NCBI GenBank assembly: GCA_964641965.1
Contig: CAZXLD010000001.1
Span: forward strand, 62,001-126,000
DNA from: JAJDFU01 sp964641965
Lineage (GTDB): Bacteria > Bacteroidota > Bacteroidia > Chitinophagales > Saprospiraceae
Length of the DNA: 64,000 nt
Direction of reading: 5' to 3'
Positions 34,417 to 42,886 of the stretch are shown piece after piece. Below the pieces are notes generated by a model. The model worked only from the letters and a program-made list of their open reading frames with translations, was not told where the DNA came from and made no database searches. The translations under genes were made by a program, and so were the position numbers. Numbering within the stretch: the first letter of the stretch is position 1; each line of letters begins with the position of its first letter.

Positions 34417-35187
34417 ATGGGTTTAGAACTTAGGCGCTTGAATATGGATAGCAGTTGGGAGTGGGAGATCAATGGGACCCGATTATGGGTTGATCCCTGG
34501 TTGATTGGGTCGGAAATCGAATTCTTTAAATGGTTGAGCGAACAATGGCATACTACCCCACCTGTTCCAATCGAACAACTTAATCCTGCCAAAGGGATCT
34601 TGGTCACTCAGTCTTACATGGATCACTGTCACCTGCCTACCCTTGAGCGCTTACCTGCCAACTTACCCATTTTGGCATCGGATAAGGCCCGAAAAGTTAT
34701 ACATAAGGCATTTCCTTCGCGAGAAGTTCTTCTTATCCCCGACCTGCTGGATCAAGGGTGGCTAACTTGGGGTAATTTGAAGGTTTCCACCCTGCATCCA
34801 GGTCGGAAAATGGACCCCATTTACTATCTCACTCTCCTTCAATTTGGAGGCAAGGTGCTGGCTTATGCGCCGCATGGGTTTCACTTGTCCGATGCTCAGC
34901 AACAGGCTGTCAAATCCATGGAAATAGAACTGCTCCTAACCAGCTTTTCCGATTTCCGACTACCATCCTGGTTGGGTGGACATGTAAACCCAGGACCGGG
35001 AAATGTTCGGGCCTTGGTCGATTATTTACAGCCTCGCAAGATTATGAATACACATGACGAGCAAAAAAAAGGGAAGGGGCTAGTCAGCCTGTTGGCCAAA
35101 GCAGTCTACCCGGATTTCAAACAGGTCCAACAAGAATGGAAGGAACGATTCATCCCAACGCCAGATTATGAGCCGGTAGTTGTTTGA
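34417..35187 (+). CDS. MBL-fold metallo-hydrolase-like protein
   Basis: The 256-residue product has the metallo-beta-lactamase fold: LRRLNMDSSWEWEINGTRLWVDPWLIG, then the motif-2 equivalent VTQSYMDHCHLPTLERLP, and late motifs KVLAYAPHGFHLS and NTHDEQKKGKG. The classic HxHxDH is degenerate: the first His is replaced by SY, while DHCH keeps Asp and two His, a pattern seen in many lactonase-like relatives, so the metal site may be partial or altered. In-frame ATGs lie at 34375 and 34417, and the frame extends further to 34318; 34417 starts where family similarity begins. It is divergent from the GH31 gene. Substrate unknown. Confidence 0.78.
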   Translation: MGLELRRLNMDSSWEWEINGTRLWVDPWLIGSEIEFFKWLSEQWHTTPPVPIEQLNPAKGILVTQSYMDHCHLPTLERLPANLPILASDKARKVIHKAFPSREVLLIPDLLDQGWLTWGNLKVSTLHPGRKMDPIYYLTLLQFGGKVLAYAPHGFHLSDAQQQAVKSMEIELLLTSFSDFRLPSWLGGHVNPGPGNVRALVDYLQPRKIMNTHDEQKKGKGLVSLLAKAVYPDFKQVQQEWKERFIPTPDYEPVVV

Positions 35188-35264
35188 TGTATTGACATAG
35201 AAATCTAATAATTCGCTAATCAATCGATTACATTGGAATATTGTCCCGTTGGGTCATCAGCCCT

Positions 35265-37379
35265 TTATCGAACTGAATATCCATCTTCCCAATCTTCCGG
35301 TGGACTCACAAAACCAAGTCTGCCTTCCTGATCCTCGGCCATCAGGATCATCCCCTGGCTTTCAATACCCTTCAGTTTGCGAGGAGCCAAATTAGCGACC
35401 AAGACTACTTTTTGGCCAATTAGTTCTTCGGGTTTGTGGTATCCGGCAATACCAGAGACAACAGTCCGGTGCTCAGACCCTAGATCGATCGATAGTTTAA
35501 GTAGCTTTTTGGTTTTGGGTACTTTTTCAGCCTCCAGGATAGTACCTGTGCGCAGGTCTAGCTTGGTGAAATCATCAAATTGAATAGTCGGTTTAATGGG
35601 GTCCCGTTCCTGGTCTTGTTCACCAGCGAGGATCTGCTCCAACTTTTGTTTTTGGCGATCAATGATAGCTCGAAGGCTAGTGTCCTTCGGATTGGATACC
35701 TTGGCAAATAACAGTTCCGGCTGTCCAAGCGCGTGACCAGTGTGTAAAAAAGGCTTGCCTGCTTCCAATTGCTCTAGGTATTGCTGTAGGATGCCATTTT
35801 CAATAGGTGCAAGCCCTAGTAAGGAACGAATGCGAGGGGAAGTAAATGGGATAAATGGCTCACAAATAACGGACAACAGGCTAACGATTTGTAGGCAAAT
35901 GAAGAGCGTATCCTTGATTTCCTGGCTATCCGGGTTTTCCTTGTAGGCCTTCCAAGGTGCTTTTTCTTGCAGATAACTGTTGCCCCAAGAGGAAATTTCC
36001 ATGAATTTAAGAGCCGCTGCCTTGAAAGAAAACTGATCCAGTTCGCTAGCCCATTCTTCCACCAGTTCCTTCACAGGAGCCAATTCCAACTTCAAACCCA
36101 GGTCGGAAGCAGGCACCTTGCCTTCAAAGTATTTATTGGACAAGACAATTACGCGGTTAACAAAGTTGCCAAGATTGTCTGCCAGTTCCTTATCATGAAA
36201 TTCGACAAAGTCGTCCCATTTGAAATCGCTATCTCGGTTTTCTGGCAAATTCCTTAGCAAGGTGTAGCGCAGAGCATCCTCTTTATTTGGAAAATCCTTG
36301 AATTCCTGTAAGTATTCCTGTTGTTCAATGCCCCAACCCCTTGACTTGGAAAACTTTTGCCCTTCGAAATTGAGAAATTGGTTGGCAGGGACATTGATGG
36401 GCAGATTGTAGTGCCCATGCGCTTTTAACATGGCCGGGAACACAATGCAATGGAAGACGATATTGTCCTTCCCAATGAAGTGAATAAGCTCTGTTTCCTC
36501 TCCCTTCCAATATTCCTCCCAGTTTTTGTGGTTGTCGATTGCCCATTGTTTGGTAGAAGAAATGTAACCGATGGGGGCATCAAACCAAACATAGAGCACT
36601 TTGCCTTTGCCATCATCTAATGGCACCGGAATGCCCCAATCCAGATCCCGGGTAATGGCGCGTGGATGTAAGCCTCCATCCAGCCAGCCAAGACACTGGC
36701 CAACCACATGTTTTTTCCATTTGCGGGCATCGTGGTGAGGGGTTCCCTCCAGGGTGCCGTTTGCAATCCATTCTTTCAGCCACTTTTCATGGGTATCCAG
36801 CCTGAAATACCAATGCTTGGTTCGTTTCAGTTGCGGGGCTTTGCCACTTAGGGTTGATTTGGGTTCAATTAACTCCTGTGGGGAGAGGTCGGAGCCACAA
36901 TTCTCGCATTGATCCCCAAAGGCGGAATCATAACCGCACTTGGGACAGGTACCTGTAATGAATCGATCAGCCAAGAACTGGTCATATTCTTCATCGTAAT
37001 ACTGATCGATTTCTCGTTCCTCAAATTGATCTCCTCTGTTGTAAAGCTCCAGGAAAAATTGCTGTGCAGTTTCATGGTGTAGAGGTGCACTTGTTCGGTG
37101 ATAATAATCAAAAGAGATGCCGAGTTGTTGGAAGGTATTTTTATTGAGCAAATGATACTTGTCTATAATTTCCTGAGGGGAAATCCCCTCTTTTTTAGCC
37201 CGTATGGTGATCGCCGCACCATGCTCGTCGGATCCACATACCCAGACAACATCTCTGCCCAGTAACCTTAGGTACCGCACATATATATCAGCCGGCAGGT
37301 AGGCTCCGGAAAGATGGCCCAAGTGTAAGGCCCCATTCGCATAAGGAAGGGCAGAGGTGACCAGGACTTTTTTTTCCAT
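35265..37379 (-). CDS. metG: Methionine--tRNA ligase
   Basis: MetRS charges initiator and elongator tRNA-Met. The 704-residue protein shows the HIGH-like motif in NGALHLGHLSG, the zinc knuckle TGTCPKCGYDSAFGDQCENCGSDL, the KMSKS loop KFSKSRG, and the anticodon-binding helical domain. The C-terminal ~105 residues are an EMAP/Trbp111-type tRNA-binding domain (FTKLDLRTGTILEAEKVPKTKKLLKL, VVSGIAGYHKPEELIG), which dimerises the enzyme. This is the long form usual in Bacteroidota. It stands alone after a gene-free region. Confidence 0.97.
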   Translation of the reverse strand: MEKKVLVTSALPYANGALHLGHLSGAYLPADIYVRYLRLLGRDVVWVCGSDEHGAAITIRAKKEGISPQEIIDKYHLLNKNTFQQLGISFDYYHRTSAPLHHETAQQFFLELYNRGDQFEEREIDQYYDEEYDQFLADRFITGTCPKCGYDSAFGDQCENCGSDLSPQELIEPKSTLSGKAPQLKRTKHWYFRLDTHEKWLKEWIANGTLEGTPHHDARKWKKHVVGQCLGWLDGGLHPRAITRDLDWGIPVPLDDGKGKVLYVWFDAPIGYISSTKQWAIDNHKNWEEYWKGEETELIHFIGKDNIVFHCIVFPAMLKAHGHYNLPINVPANQFLNFEGQKFSKSRGWGIEQQEYLQEFKDFPNKEDALRYTLLRNLPENRDSDFKWDDFVEFHDKELADNLGNFVNRVIVLSNKYFEGKVPASDLGLKLELAPVKELVEEWASELDQFSFKAAALKFMEISSWGNSYLQEKAPWKAYKENPDSQEIKDTLFICLQIVSLLSVICEPFIPFTSPRIRSLLGLAPIENGILQQYLEQLEAGKPFLHTGHALGQPELLFAKVSNPKDTSLRAIIDRQKQKLEQILAGEQDQERDPIKPTIQFDDFTKLDLRTGTILEAEKVPKTKKLLKLSIDLGSEHRTVVSGIAGYHKPEELIGQKVVLVANLAPRKLKGIESQGMILMAEDQEGRLGFVSPPEDWEDGYSVR

Positions 37380-37618
37380 TTGTTTAATACGAATTGAGAG
37401 TTAAATTGGGTGCGAATATACATATAGCAGGTCAGCCTTTCGGAAGCGTCAGGCTGGCATTCCTAGGATTTAGGATAGAGTACCTATTTGATATGAAAAT
37501 TAAAACAAATATTCATTGGATTTTAAGATTTGGAAACCAGTTTTTTACACATTTATTCAGTAATAATTATATTCTCGGCACCATTTTTTCTTTCAGAGTT
37601 TGACAGAAATGTTTAATT
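37380..37618 (-). other. Upstream region of metG with a stem-loop, no gene
   Basis: No open frame of interest is seen in this AT-rich half of the 533-bp gap. On the reverse strand TATATTCG (one mismatch from TAnnTTTG) lies about 37 bases before the metG ATG. A stem CAGCCT/AGGCTG separated by 12 bases occurs near 37434-37457; it has no T-run. If transcribed it would be in or just before the metG leader. A T-box-like leader was not recognised. Confidence 0.35.
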
Positions 37619-37648
37619 TTGTGGCAAAGGCTTTAAAATCTATCTTTG
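37619..37648 (+). promoter_or_regulatory. Strong Bacteroidota-type promoter (TTG-N19-TATCTTTG) of a candidate sRNA
   Basis: TTG at 37619-37621 and TATCTTTG at 37641-37648 are exactly 19 bases apart and both match the Bacteroidota sigma-A consensus. This is the best promoter in the window. Transcription should begin near 37654. A second TAATTTTG lies just upstream at 37614-37621 and overlaps the -33 element. Confidence 0.7.
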
Positions 37649-37653
37649 GGTCA

Positions 37654-37800
37654 GGATGAAGAATTCCATCACACGGATGGCATTTGTCTTCAGAAAATAA
37701 AAAGTACTAATCGCTACAGGCGATTCAAGATCTATAACTGGGGTTTAGTTTTTTCCGAAAGGTGCAGGGCTTCTCAGCCGACTGTGCCTTTCTTTATTTT
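37654..37800 (+). ncRNA. Candidate small RNA or attenuated leader (~147 nt)
   Basis: A consensus promoter ends at 37648 and an intrinsic terminator ends at 37800, framing ~147 nt with no credible open frame. Within it is a perfect 6-bp hairpin AATCGC/GCGATT (37709-37725, loop TACAG) and then the terminator stem. The next gene on the strand, the DUF1015 gene, starts 113 bp beyond the terminator, so this could be its attenuated leader or an independent sRNA. It does not show the conserved elements of SRP RNA or tmRNA; a 6S-like rod was not evident. No homologous family is claimed. Confidence 0.55.
37757..37800 (+). terminator. Intrinsic terminator of the candidate sRNA
   Basis: GAAAGGTGCAG (37757-37767) pairs with CTGTGCCTTTC (37782-37792) over 11 bp with two G-U wobbles. 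Inside is a second stem GGCT/AGCC (37768-37771/37776-37779) with loop TCTC. TTTATTTT follows directly. The wobbles exist only in the + strand RNA, which fixes the direction. Confidence 0.85.
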
Positions 37801-37912
37801 ATCCTAATTCTTCTGTCAACCCATATCGACTGAAAATAATTCCTGCTTTGATCATTCTACGGGATTCATCTGTTCAGGCATAAATCTCTTATTGGACCTC
37901 AAATACCCTGTC

Positions 37913-39025
37913 ATGGAAATTTTTCCATTTAAGGCCCTTTACCCGAAACTGGATCTCATCAGTTCAATCGACTCTTTTTTTGGTACGGTTAAACAGGACT
38001 TTAAAGAATATTATGCCAGTGGATTTTTTCGACAACACCTGCAAGAAGCGCTCTATGTTTATCAGATTAAAACGGACCGGCGAACTTATCTTGGTATCAT
38101 AGGATGTATCGACATAAAGGAATACACCAAGGGGAATATCCGAAAGCATGAACAAACCCTTGCCTATAAGATGCAGAAACAGGTCGCCCTGGCGCTCCAA
38201 CGAAAGGCCTCCGTCAAACCTGTCCTACTTACCTATCCATTTTCGGGAATTATTGGCCGGTGGGCTGAAGCTTACATTCAAAATTTTCCCGAGCCTTTCT
38301 TCAGCTTGTCCTTCCAGGAGGAACAAACCGAACACACGTTTTGGAAAGTAGATGACTCCCACCAAATAGAGCAAATCCAGGCTTTATTTAGGGAACATCT
38401 GCCAGTGGCCTACATTGCTGATGGTCATCATCGCTCGGCTGCCCAGGCTTTTATGTTTAAAAGAGGGGTTGAAAAAAGCCAGCATGCTCGCCTGGATCGA
38501 TTGCTATGTGCTTTCTTTTCCTATGATCAGTTAGAGATTCTGGACTTCAATCGAATAGTTATGCTGGACTCCGATTTTTCGGCAAGCCTATTCATGGCAA
38601 GATTGTCTAGCGTCTGCAACATTGCTGTTCTGGAAGAAGTCCAAAAACCTGGGCGGAAGCATGAATTTATCATGGGTTACAACCAGGAATGGTATCGGGT
38701 AACTTGGAAAAAAGAAGTAATTGAGCATCCAGAAGGGGCAGATCATCCGGATACCTATCTGCTCAATGAAATGGTCCTGAAAAATTTTTTGGGTATAGAG
38801 GATGTTCGTTCCGATCAACGGATAATCTATATTGAAGGACCTAAGGGCTTGGATGCGGTCAAACGAAAGGCTCGCTCCAGCCCACATAATCTTGCTTTCA
38901 TCCTGTTTCCGGTTCAGATTGACGACTTTTTTAAACTGGTAGACAATGGAAGCTTATTACCACCTAAAAGTACCTGGTTTGAACCCAGAATGAAAAATGG
39001 GTTGTTGGTCCATTCTTTTTTCTAG
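37913..39025 (+). CDS. DUF1015 family protein
   Basis: The 370-residue product opens MEIFPFKALYPKLDLISSIDSFF, the usual start of DUF1015 proteins, and carries the family marker HLPVAYIADGHHRSAAQAFMF, with IIGCIDIKEYTKGNIRKHEQT and NLAFILFPVQIDDFFKLVDNGSLLPPKSTWFEPRMKNGLLVHSF. The HxH in the GHHR motif and the PPKSTWFEPK-like end are well conserved. The biochemical role is unassigned. The frame extends upstream to 37892 but the ATG at 37913 matches family starts. An amidohydrolase gene follows 34 bp downstream. Confidence 0.9.
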   Translation: MEIFPFKALYPKLDLISSIDSFFGTVKQDFKEYYASGFFRQHLQEALYVYQIKTDRRTYLGIIGCIDIKEYTKGNIRKHEQTLAYKMQKQVALALQRKASVKPVLLTYPFSGIIGRWAEAYIQNFPEPFFSLSFQEEQTEHTFWKVDDSHQIEQIQALFREHLPVAYIADGHHRSAAQAFMFKRGVEKSQHARLDRLLCAFFSYDQLEILDFNRIVMLDSDFSASLFMARLSSVCNIAVLEEVQKPGRKHEFIMGYNQEWYRVTWKKEVIEHPEGADHPDTYLLNEMVLKNFLGIEDVRSDQRIIYIEGPKGLDAVKRKARSSPHNLAFILFPVQIDDFFKLVDNGSLLPPKSTWFEPRMKNGLLVHSFF

Positions 39026-39059
39026 TTTCGGTGCTGCCGTTCAACGAAACATCCTGCTC

Positions 39060-40244
39060 ATGATTAAATTAAGTGCCGACAGCATCTACCCTATCCAAGG
39101 CCCTGCTATAGAAAACGGGGTTTTAATTGTAGACGACAAAGGCAAAATACTATCGATCGAACCTTTGTCCGATCACGATCCTGCTTCCGTACGTCGGGAA
39201 CAAGGTATACTGGTTCCGGGCTTTATCAACACCCATTGCCACCTCGAATTGAGCCATATGAAAGGAGTTGCTCCCACCGGAACCGGGTTACTTCCTTTTT
39301 TGCGAACGGTAGTAAATTTTCGGGATGTTTCTGAAGAAGCTATCCTGGATGCCATTCAGCAAGGGGATGAAGAAATGAGAATGGGGGGCATCGTTGCAGT
39401 TGGTGATATTTCTAATAAGTTGGATACTGTAGACTGCAAATCAAAGAGTCCGATACGCTACTATACCTTTGTAGAAATGTTTGACTTTCTAAATGAGGGC
39501 ATGACCGAGCAGGCCTACAATCAATATGCGGAAGTGTTTCAGGGGCAGTCGGCAGGCGGCAAAAACCAAAAAAGTGCAGTGCCACATGCCCCCTACACGG
39601 TGTCTGAGGAGCTTTTTCAAAAAATAAACGCGCTCAATACAAGCACCGCAAGAAAAACGATAAGCATCCACAATCAAGAAACTGCATTGGAAAACGAGCT
39701 CTTCCAGACAAAAAAAGGCTTGTTTCAAGAGTTTTTTACGGGATTCGGGTTTCCTGTTCCGGATTGGCTACCCACTGGAAAGTCTTCCATTTATTATGCC
39801 TTGCAACATCTCGATCCGGCCCATCGCACCTTGTTTGTGCACAATACCATGACTATCCCCGAAGATATTCAAGCGGCTCATGCATGGGGAGGCCAGGTAT
39901 TCTGGGCCACTTGTCCAAACGCTAACCTGTATATCGAAAATAGATTGCCCAACTATCAGTACTTCCTGGATAATGAGGCAATGGTCACCATCGGAACTGA
40001 TAGCCTGACTTCCAATTGGCAACTTTCAGTGTTAGAAGAAATCAAAACGATCCGTAAATATCAGTCCTATGTCACCTTGGAAACGCTACTCCAATGGGCC
40101 ACACTAAACGGGGCTAAAGCCTTAGGTTTTGACCAGGACCTGGGAAGTTTCGAGCAAGGTAAGACACCAGGGGTCAATTTGATTCAAAAGCTGGACAACA
40201 ACGGTAATCTTACGGATGCATCCACTGTCCTGCGGTTGATTTAG
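39060..40244 (+). CDS. Amidohydrolase-superfamily deaminase-like protein
   Basis: This 394-residue metal-dependent hydrolase resembles the cytosine deaminase/chlorohydrolase (Atz/Trz, SsnA) branch. Metal ligands are visible: the HxH in FINTHCHLELSHMKG, His in SIHNQETALE, His in LFVHNTMT, and Asp in IGTDSLTSNWQLS. The fold's beta domain encloses the barrel (start IYPIQGPAIENGVLIVDDKGKI). The substrate is unknown: related enzymes deaminate purines, guanine, aminofutalosine or similar ring compounds. A longer frame from 38997 overlaps the DUF1015 gene and is rejected; the ATG at 39060 follows it closely and suggests an operon. Confidence 0.88.
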   Translation: MIKLSADSIYPIQGPAIENGVLIVDDKGKILSIEPLSDHDPASVRREQGILVPGFINTHCHLELSHMKGVAPTGTGLLPFLRTVVNFRDVSEEAILDAIQQGDEEMRMGGIVAVGDISNKLDTVDCKSKSPIRYYTFVEMFDFLNEGMTEQAYNQYAEVFQGQSAGGKNQKSAVPHAPYTVSEELFQKINALNTSTARKTISIHNQETALENELFQTKKGLFQEFFTGFGFPVPDWLPTGKSSIYYALQHLDPAHRTLFVHNTMTIPEDIQAAHAWGGQVFWATCPNANLYIENRLPNYQYFLDNEAMVTIGTDSLTSNWQLSVLEEIKTIRKYQSYVTLETLLQWATLNGAKALGFDQDLGSFEQGKTPGVNLIQKLDNNGNLTDASTVLRLI

Positions 40245-40252
40245 GCCGCTTC

Positions 40253-41683
40253 TTACCGCCGTACAATAATCTTCCTACTAGTTGTTCCCAATTCAGATTG
40301 CAATTTCAGAAAGTAAAGGCCCGGAGGGAGTTGACCCACCTGAAGGGCTACTGTATTTCCATTGGTGATCTGACTAAGCATTAAGCGGCCCTCCGCATTA
40401 AACAGATCCAGGCGTGTTCGCTGAGGAATATGTCGAACCTGGAGCACTGAAGCTACCGGGTTTGGAAACAGTTCAATATCGGGTAAGCTTGGGTCTAACA
40501 CATTGGTCTGTATATCTTGAAGTTCCTGAAAAAAGGCAAGTGCGGGGAACAATGCAGCTCCGGTGACGACGCATGTAGTATGATTTAATAAAGCTGATGG
40601 ATCGATCAACTCCACATCAGAAGCCCCATTCGCATTCATGGTTGAATCCGCAAGCGCACTATTTGCGAAGGGGATCAAATCGTCTCCAGAACAATGGATG
40701 TACTTCGTCGGTGCTTGAGGTATCCAATCCAACAGGTCATTGTCTCGCAACGCCATGATTAAGGGGTGGTCGGACTGGTTGGATTCCAGAATTTGGACAA
40801 TAGAATCCTGTAACATAAACCGGGGAATAACAGCTCCTTCCTGCATCACTAGTTCTGCACTCAATGCCGTATTTAGAGCGTCAAGATCAATGGACCAGTC
40901 GAAAAGTTGGTCGACCAGGTCGACATAGGGAGCTTTAAAGAATTGATTTGTGTTTGGGTAGATGCCATACACAGTCCGGTAGGAAAGGTAGGTAAAGGCT
41001 GCAAACGCAGGGAAGGTGTAAGTTGCTTCCTGAATGAATAGCTTGCGCATCTCTTCGGAAATACTATGGGGTCCAGCCATATGCACCGCTCCGGTGACGG
41101 TGATTTGATCGGCAAAATCCCTTTCTAGATTCCGGTGCAAAGCAGCAGAGGAATGCCCCCCCTGTGAATAACCGGATAGGAACAGTTGATCACTGAAAGG
41201 AACACCCCTTTCTGTTAAGAATTGCGTTGTAGCAAAATACATGTCTATGGCAGCAGAGGCTTCAGAATCGGCATGCACATAGGGATGAAAACCTTTGGAA
41301 TTGCCAAGTCCCAACAGGTCCGGTGCGATTACAATATGTCCAAGCGTCAGAACAAATTCAGCCGTTAAATAGGAGCCTTCTGAAGGAACATCATTGCGGG
41401 AGTTTACGGTTCCATGTTGATCTATATGCAAGGGTAATGCCAATTCCCGGGCAACCGGAATGAGCAGAGCCCCTGAGGCAGTATCAATATTGCCTTGTAA
41501 ATCAACAGTGGTGTATAAAATCTTATAGTAGTCTACATCATAGGGCACATCAACTAATCCAAAAAACTGAAGTTCAATTTGTTCTTTCGTTTTGGATTCG
41601 ATGAATGTAGCCTCTACCAGGTTTTGGCCAAAGGTGGTGCAAACCGTATAATGCAGGATAAAAAGTAGAAGAAGGGATCGCAT
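40253..41683 (-). CDS. Secreted alpha/beta hydrolase with T9SS sorting domain
   Basis: The 476-residue product has a signal peptide (MRSLLLLFILHYTVCTTFGQ) and an alpha/beta hydrolase domain with the nucleophile elbow GYSQGG (S173), the oxyanion region and APDLLGLGNSKGFHPY, then YIHCSGDDLIPFAN (likely Asp) and LLNHTTCV (likely His). It resembles secreted lipase/prolyl-oligopeptidase-like hydrolases. The last ~75 residues are a type A T9SS C-terminal domain: IELFPNPVASVLQVR, LDLFNAEGRLM, VGQLPPGLYFLKLQ and a basic end KIIVRR. So it is exported by T9SS and anchored or released at the surface. Substrate unknown. It is the only clear T9SS cargo in the window. Confidence 0.9.
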   Translation of the reverse strand: MRSLLLLFILHYTVCTTFGQNLVEATFIESKTKEQIELQFFGLVDVPYDVDYYKILYTTVDLQGNIDTASGALLIPVARELALPLHIDQHGTVNSRNDVPSEGSYLTAEFVLTLGHIVIAPDLLGLGNSKGFHPYVHADSEASAAIDMYFATTQFLTERGVPFSDQLFLSGYSQGGHSSAALHRNLERDFADQITVTGAVHMAGPHSISEEMRKLFIQEATYTFPAFAAFTYLSYRTVYGIYPNTNQFFKAPYVDLVDQLFDWSIDLDALNTALSAELVMQEGAVIPRFMLQDSIVQILESNQSDHPLIMALRDNDLLDWIPQAPTKYIHCSGDDLIPFANSALADSTMNANGASDVELIDPSALLNHTTCVVTGAALFPALAFFQELQDIQTNVLDPSLPDIELFPNPVASVLQVRHIPQRTRLDLFNAEGRLMLSQITNGNTVALQVGQLPPGLYFLKLQSELGTTSRKIIVRR

Positions 41684-41709
41684 AAGGGAATGTTGGTCCA
41701 GTTAGACCC

Positions 41710-41736
41710 CAAACTTAATTTTAATCCAGGATTAAA
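41710..41736 (-). promoter_or_regulatory. Putative promoter -7 element and palindromic operator of the T9SS-exported hydrolase
   Basis: On the reverse strand TAAGTTTG (41717-41710) matches TAnnTTTG and would start transcription near 41703, ~20 nt before the ATG. Directly upstream lies a perfect 17-base palindrome TTTAATCCAGGATTAAA (41720-41736, 8-bp arms, 1-base centre) between the -7 and where the -33 should be. No TTG is in place, as in activator-dependent or regulated promoters. Confidence 0.5.
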
Positions 41737-41806
41737 GAGGGTTAGGAAGCGAATTTTCGCAACCTGGATTTAAGATAATTTCATGCTATGTCCTAAGGTG
41801 GCAAAA

Positions 41807-42808
41807 CTAGTCGGCAGCTAATTGGACGGATAGTTTTTTTAGGTCATCCGAGAAATCCAAATAGGGATTCTTTTCTTGAAGGGCTATAATTTTTTCTTCC
41901 AGGCTAAGAAGAAAGCTTTTATGCGCTTTTGTTTCCGGATGTAAAGGTCTGTGCGCCAAAGCTTGTTTGACTTTTTCAATTTCCGTCAAAATACTTCGAT
42001 CCTCTTCCCTGAAAAAGACCGTTTGGAAAGTTTCCCAAATGTATTCAATGGCAAGTTGCGAAGGGTGAGTACCATCATCTGCATAAAACCGGTAATCTCT
42101 TAATTCATCCATCATGATTTCATAAGCTGGGAAATAGTGAACGTAGCCTAGCTTCCTTTCCAGGGCTCTGCAGCAGAGTATTAGTATCGCTTTGCTTTCC
42201 TGGTTTTCAATTAGTCCGTCTCGGATATGCCTTACCGGGCTTACGGTCAACACAACTTTTAGATCTTGCACTTGCTTTTTGATACGTCCAAGAACTTGAG
42301 TTAAAATTTCGGTTGTCTCTTCTACGGTCGAAAGCTTTCGCTCAAAGAGTTGACCTGGAAACTTATGACAATTGGCCACAAACCTTTTATTTTCGGATAG
42401 GTAGTACCCTCTTGCCGTACCAAAGGTTAGCAACAACCACTGCGCAGTTTCCAGGTGGTTGGAGGAACTTTCAATGGAACGATTCATCTGGTCCAAGGCT
42501 ACCTCCGGATCGACAGCTGAAAATTGCCCGTGGAAATCCCAGCTGTGCCAGAGATCTCCATGAGTAACCAGCTCTTCGGAAAAGATCATCCTTTTTTCAA
42601 GTAATCGATCCAGGCCACGAGCAATGGCTATCGGGTGGTACAGGATACCAAAAGGATTGGTGACCGATTGGAATTTCAAGCGTAGCATTTTTTGGCCAAT
42701 ATGGGCTGAAAAGCAAGAGCCCATAGAAAGGACTTTATCCGTAATGTGAATTTGTGCCCTGGAAGGGGTGATGGTCACAGGTGTTCGAAACCATTTATCC
42801 GTTTGCAT
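41807..42808 (-). CDS. GSCFA domain-containing protein
   Basis: The 333-residue product carries the GSCFA domain, named for the motif seen here as LSMGSCFSAHIGQKM, followed by VTNPFGILYHPIAIA, LTFGTARGY, LTVSPVRHIRDGL, YFPAYEIMMDELRDYRFYADDGTHPS. The GSCF Ser and the DGTHPS Asp/His resemble the catalytic set of SGNH hydrolases, so it is probably a hydrolase/esterase acting on a glycan or lipid. No signal peptide is visible. GSCFA proteins are common in Bacteroidota; the substrate is unknown. It is divergent from the unknown 441-residue gene. Confidence 0.9.
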   Translation of the reverse strand: MQTDKWFRTPVTITPSRAQIHITDKVLSMGSCFSAHIGQKMLRLKFQSVTNPFGILYHPIAIARGLDRLLEKRMIFSEELVTHGDLWHSWDFHGQFSAVDPEVALDQMNRSIESSSNHLETAQWLLLTFGTARGYYLSENKRFVANCHKFPGQLFERKLSTVEETTEILTQVLGRIKKQVQDLKVVLTVSPVRHIRDGLIENQESKAILILCCRALERKLGYVHYFPAYEIMMDELRDYRFYADDGTHPSQLAIEYIWETFQTVFFREEDRSILTEIEKVKQALAHRPLHPETKAHKSFLLSLEEKIIALQEKNPYLDFSDDLKKLSVQLAAD

Positions 42809-42886
42809 TTGCTCCTTGACTTGTCCAACAAAAAAGTAGATAGTAATGTAGTAATTTGGTGTTTTAATTCGAACAACCTGCTATTT

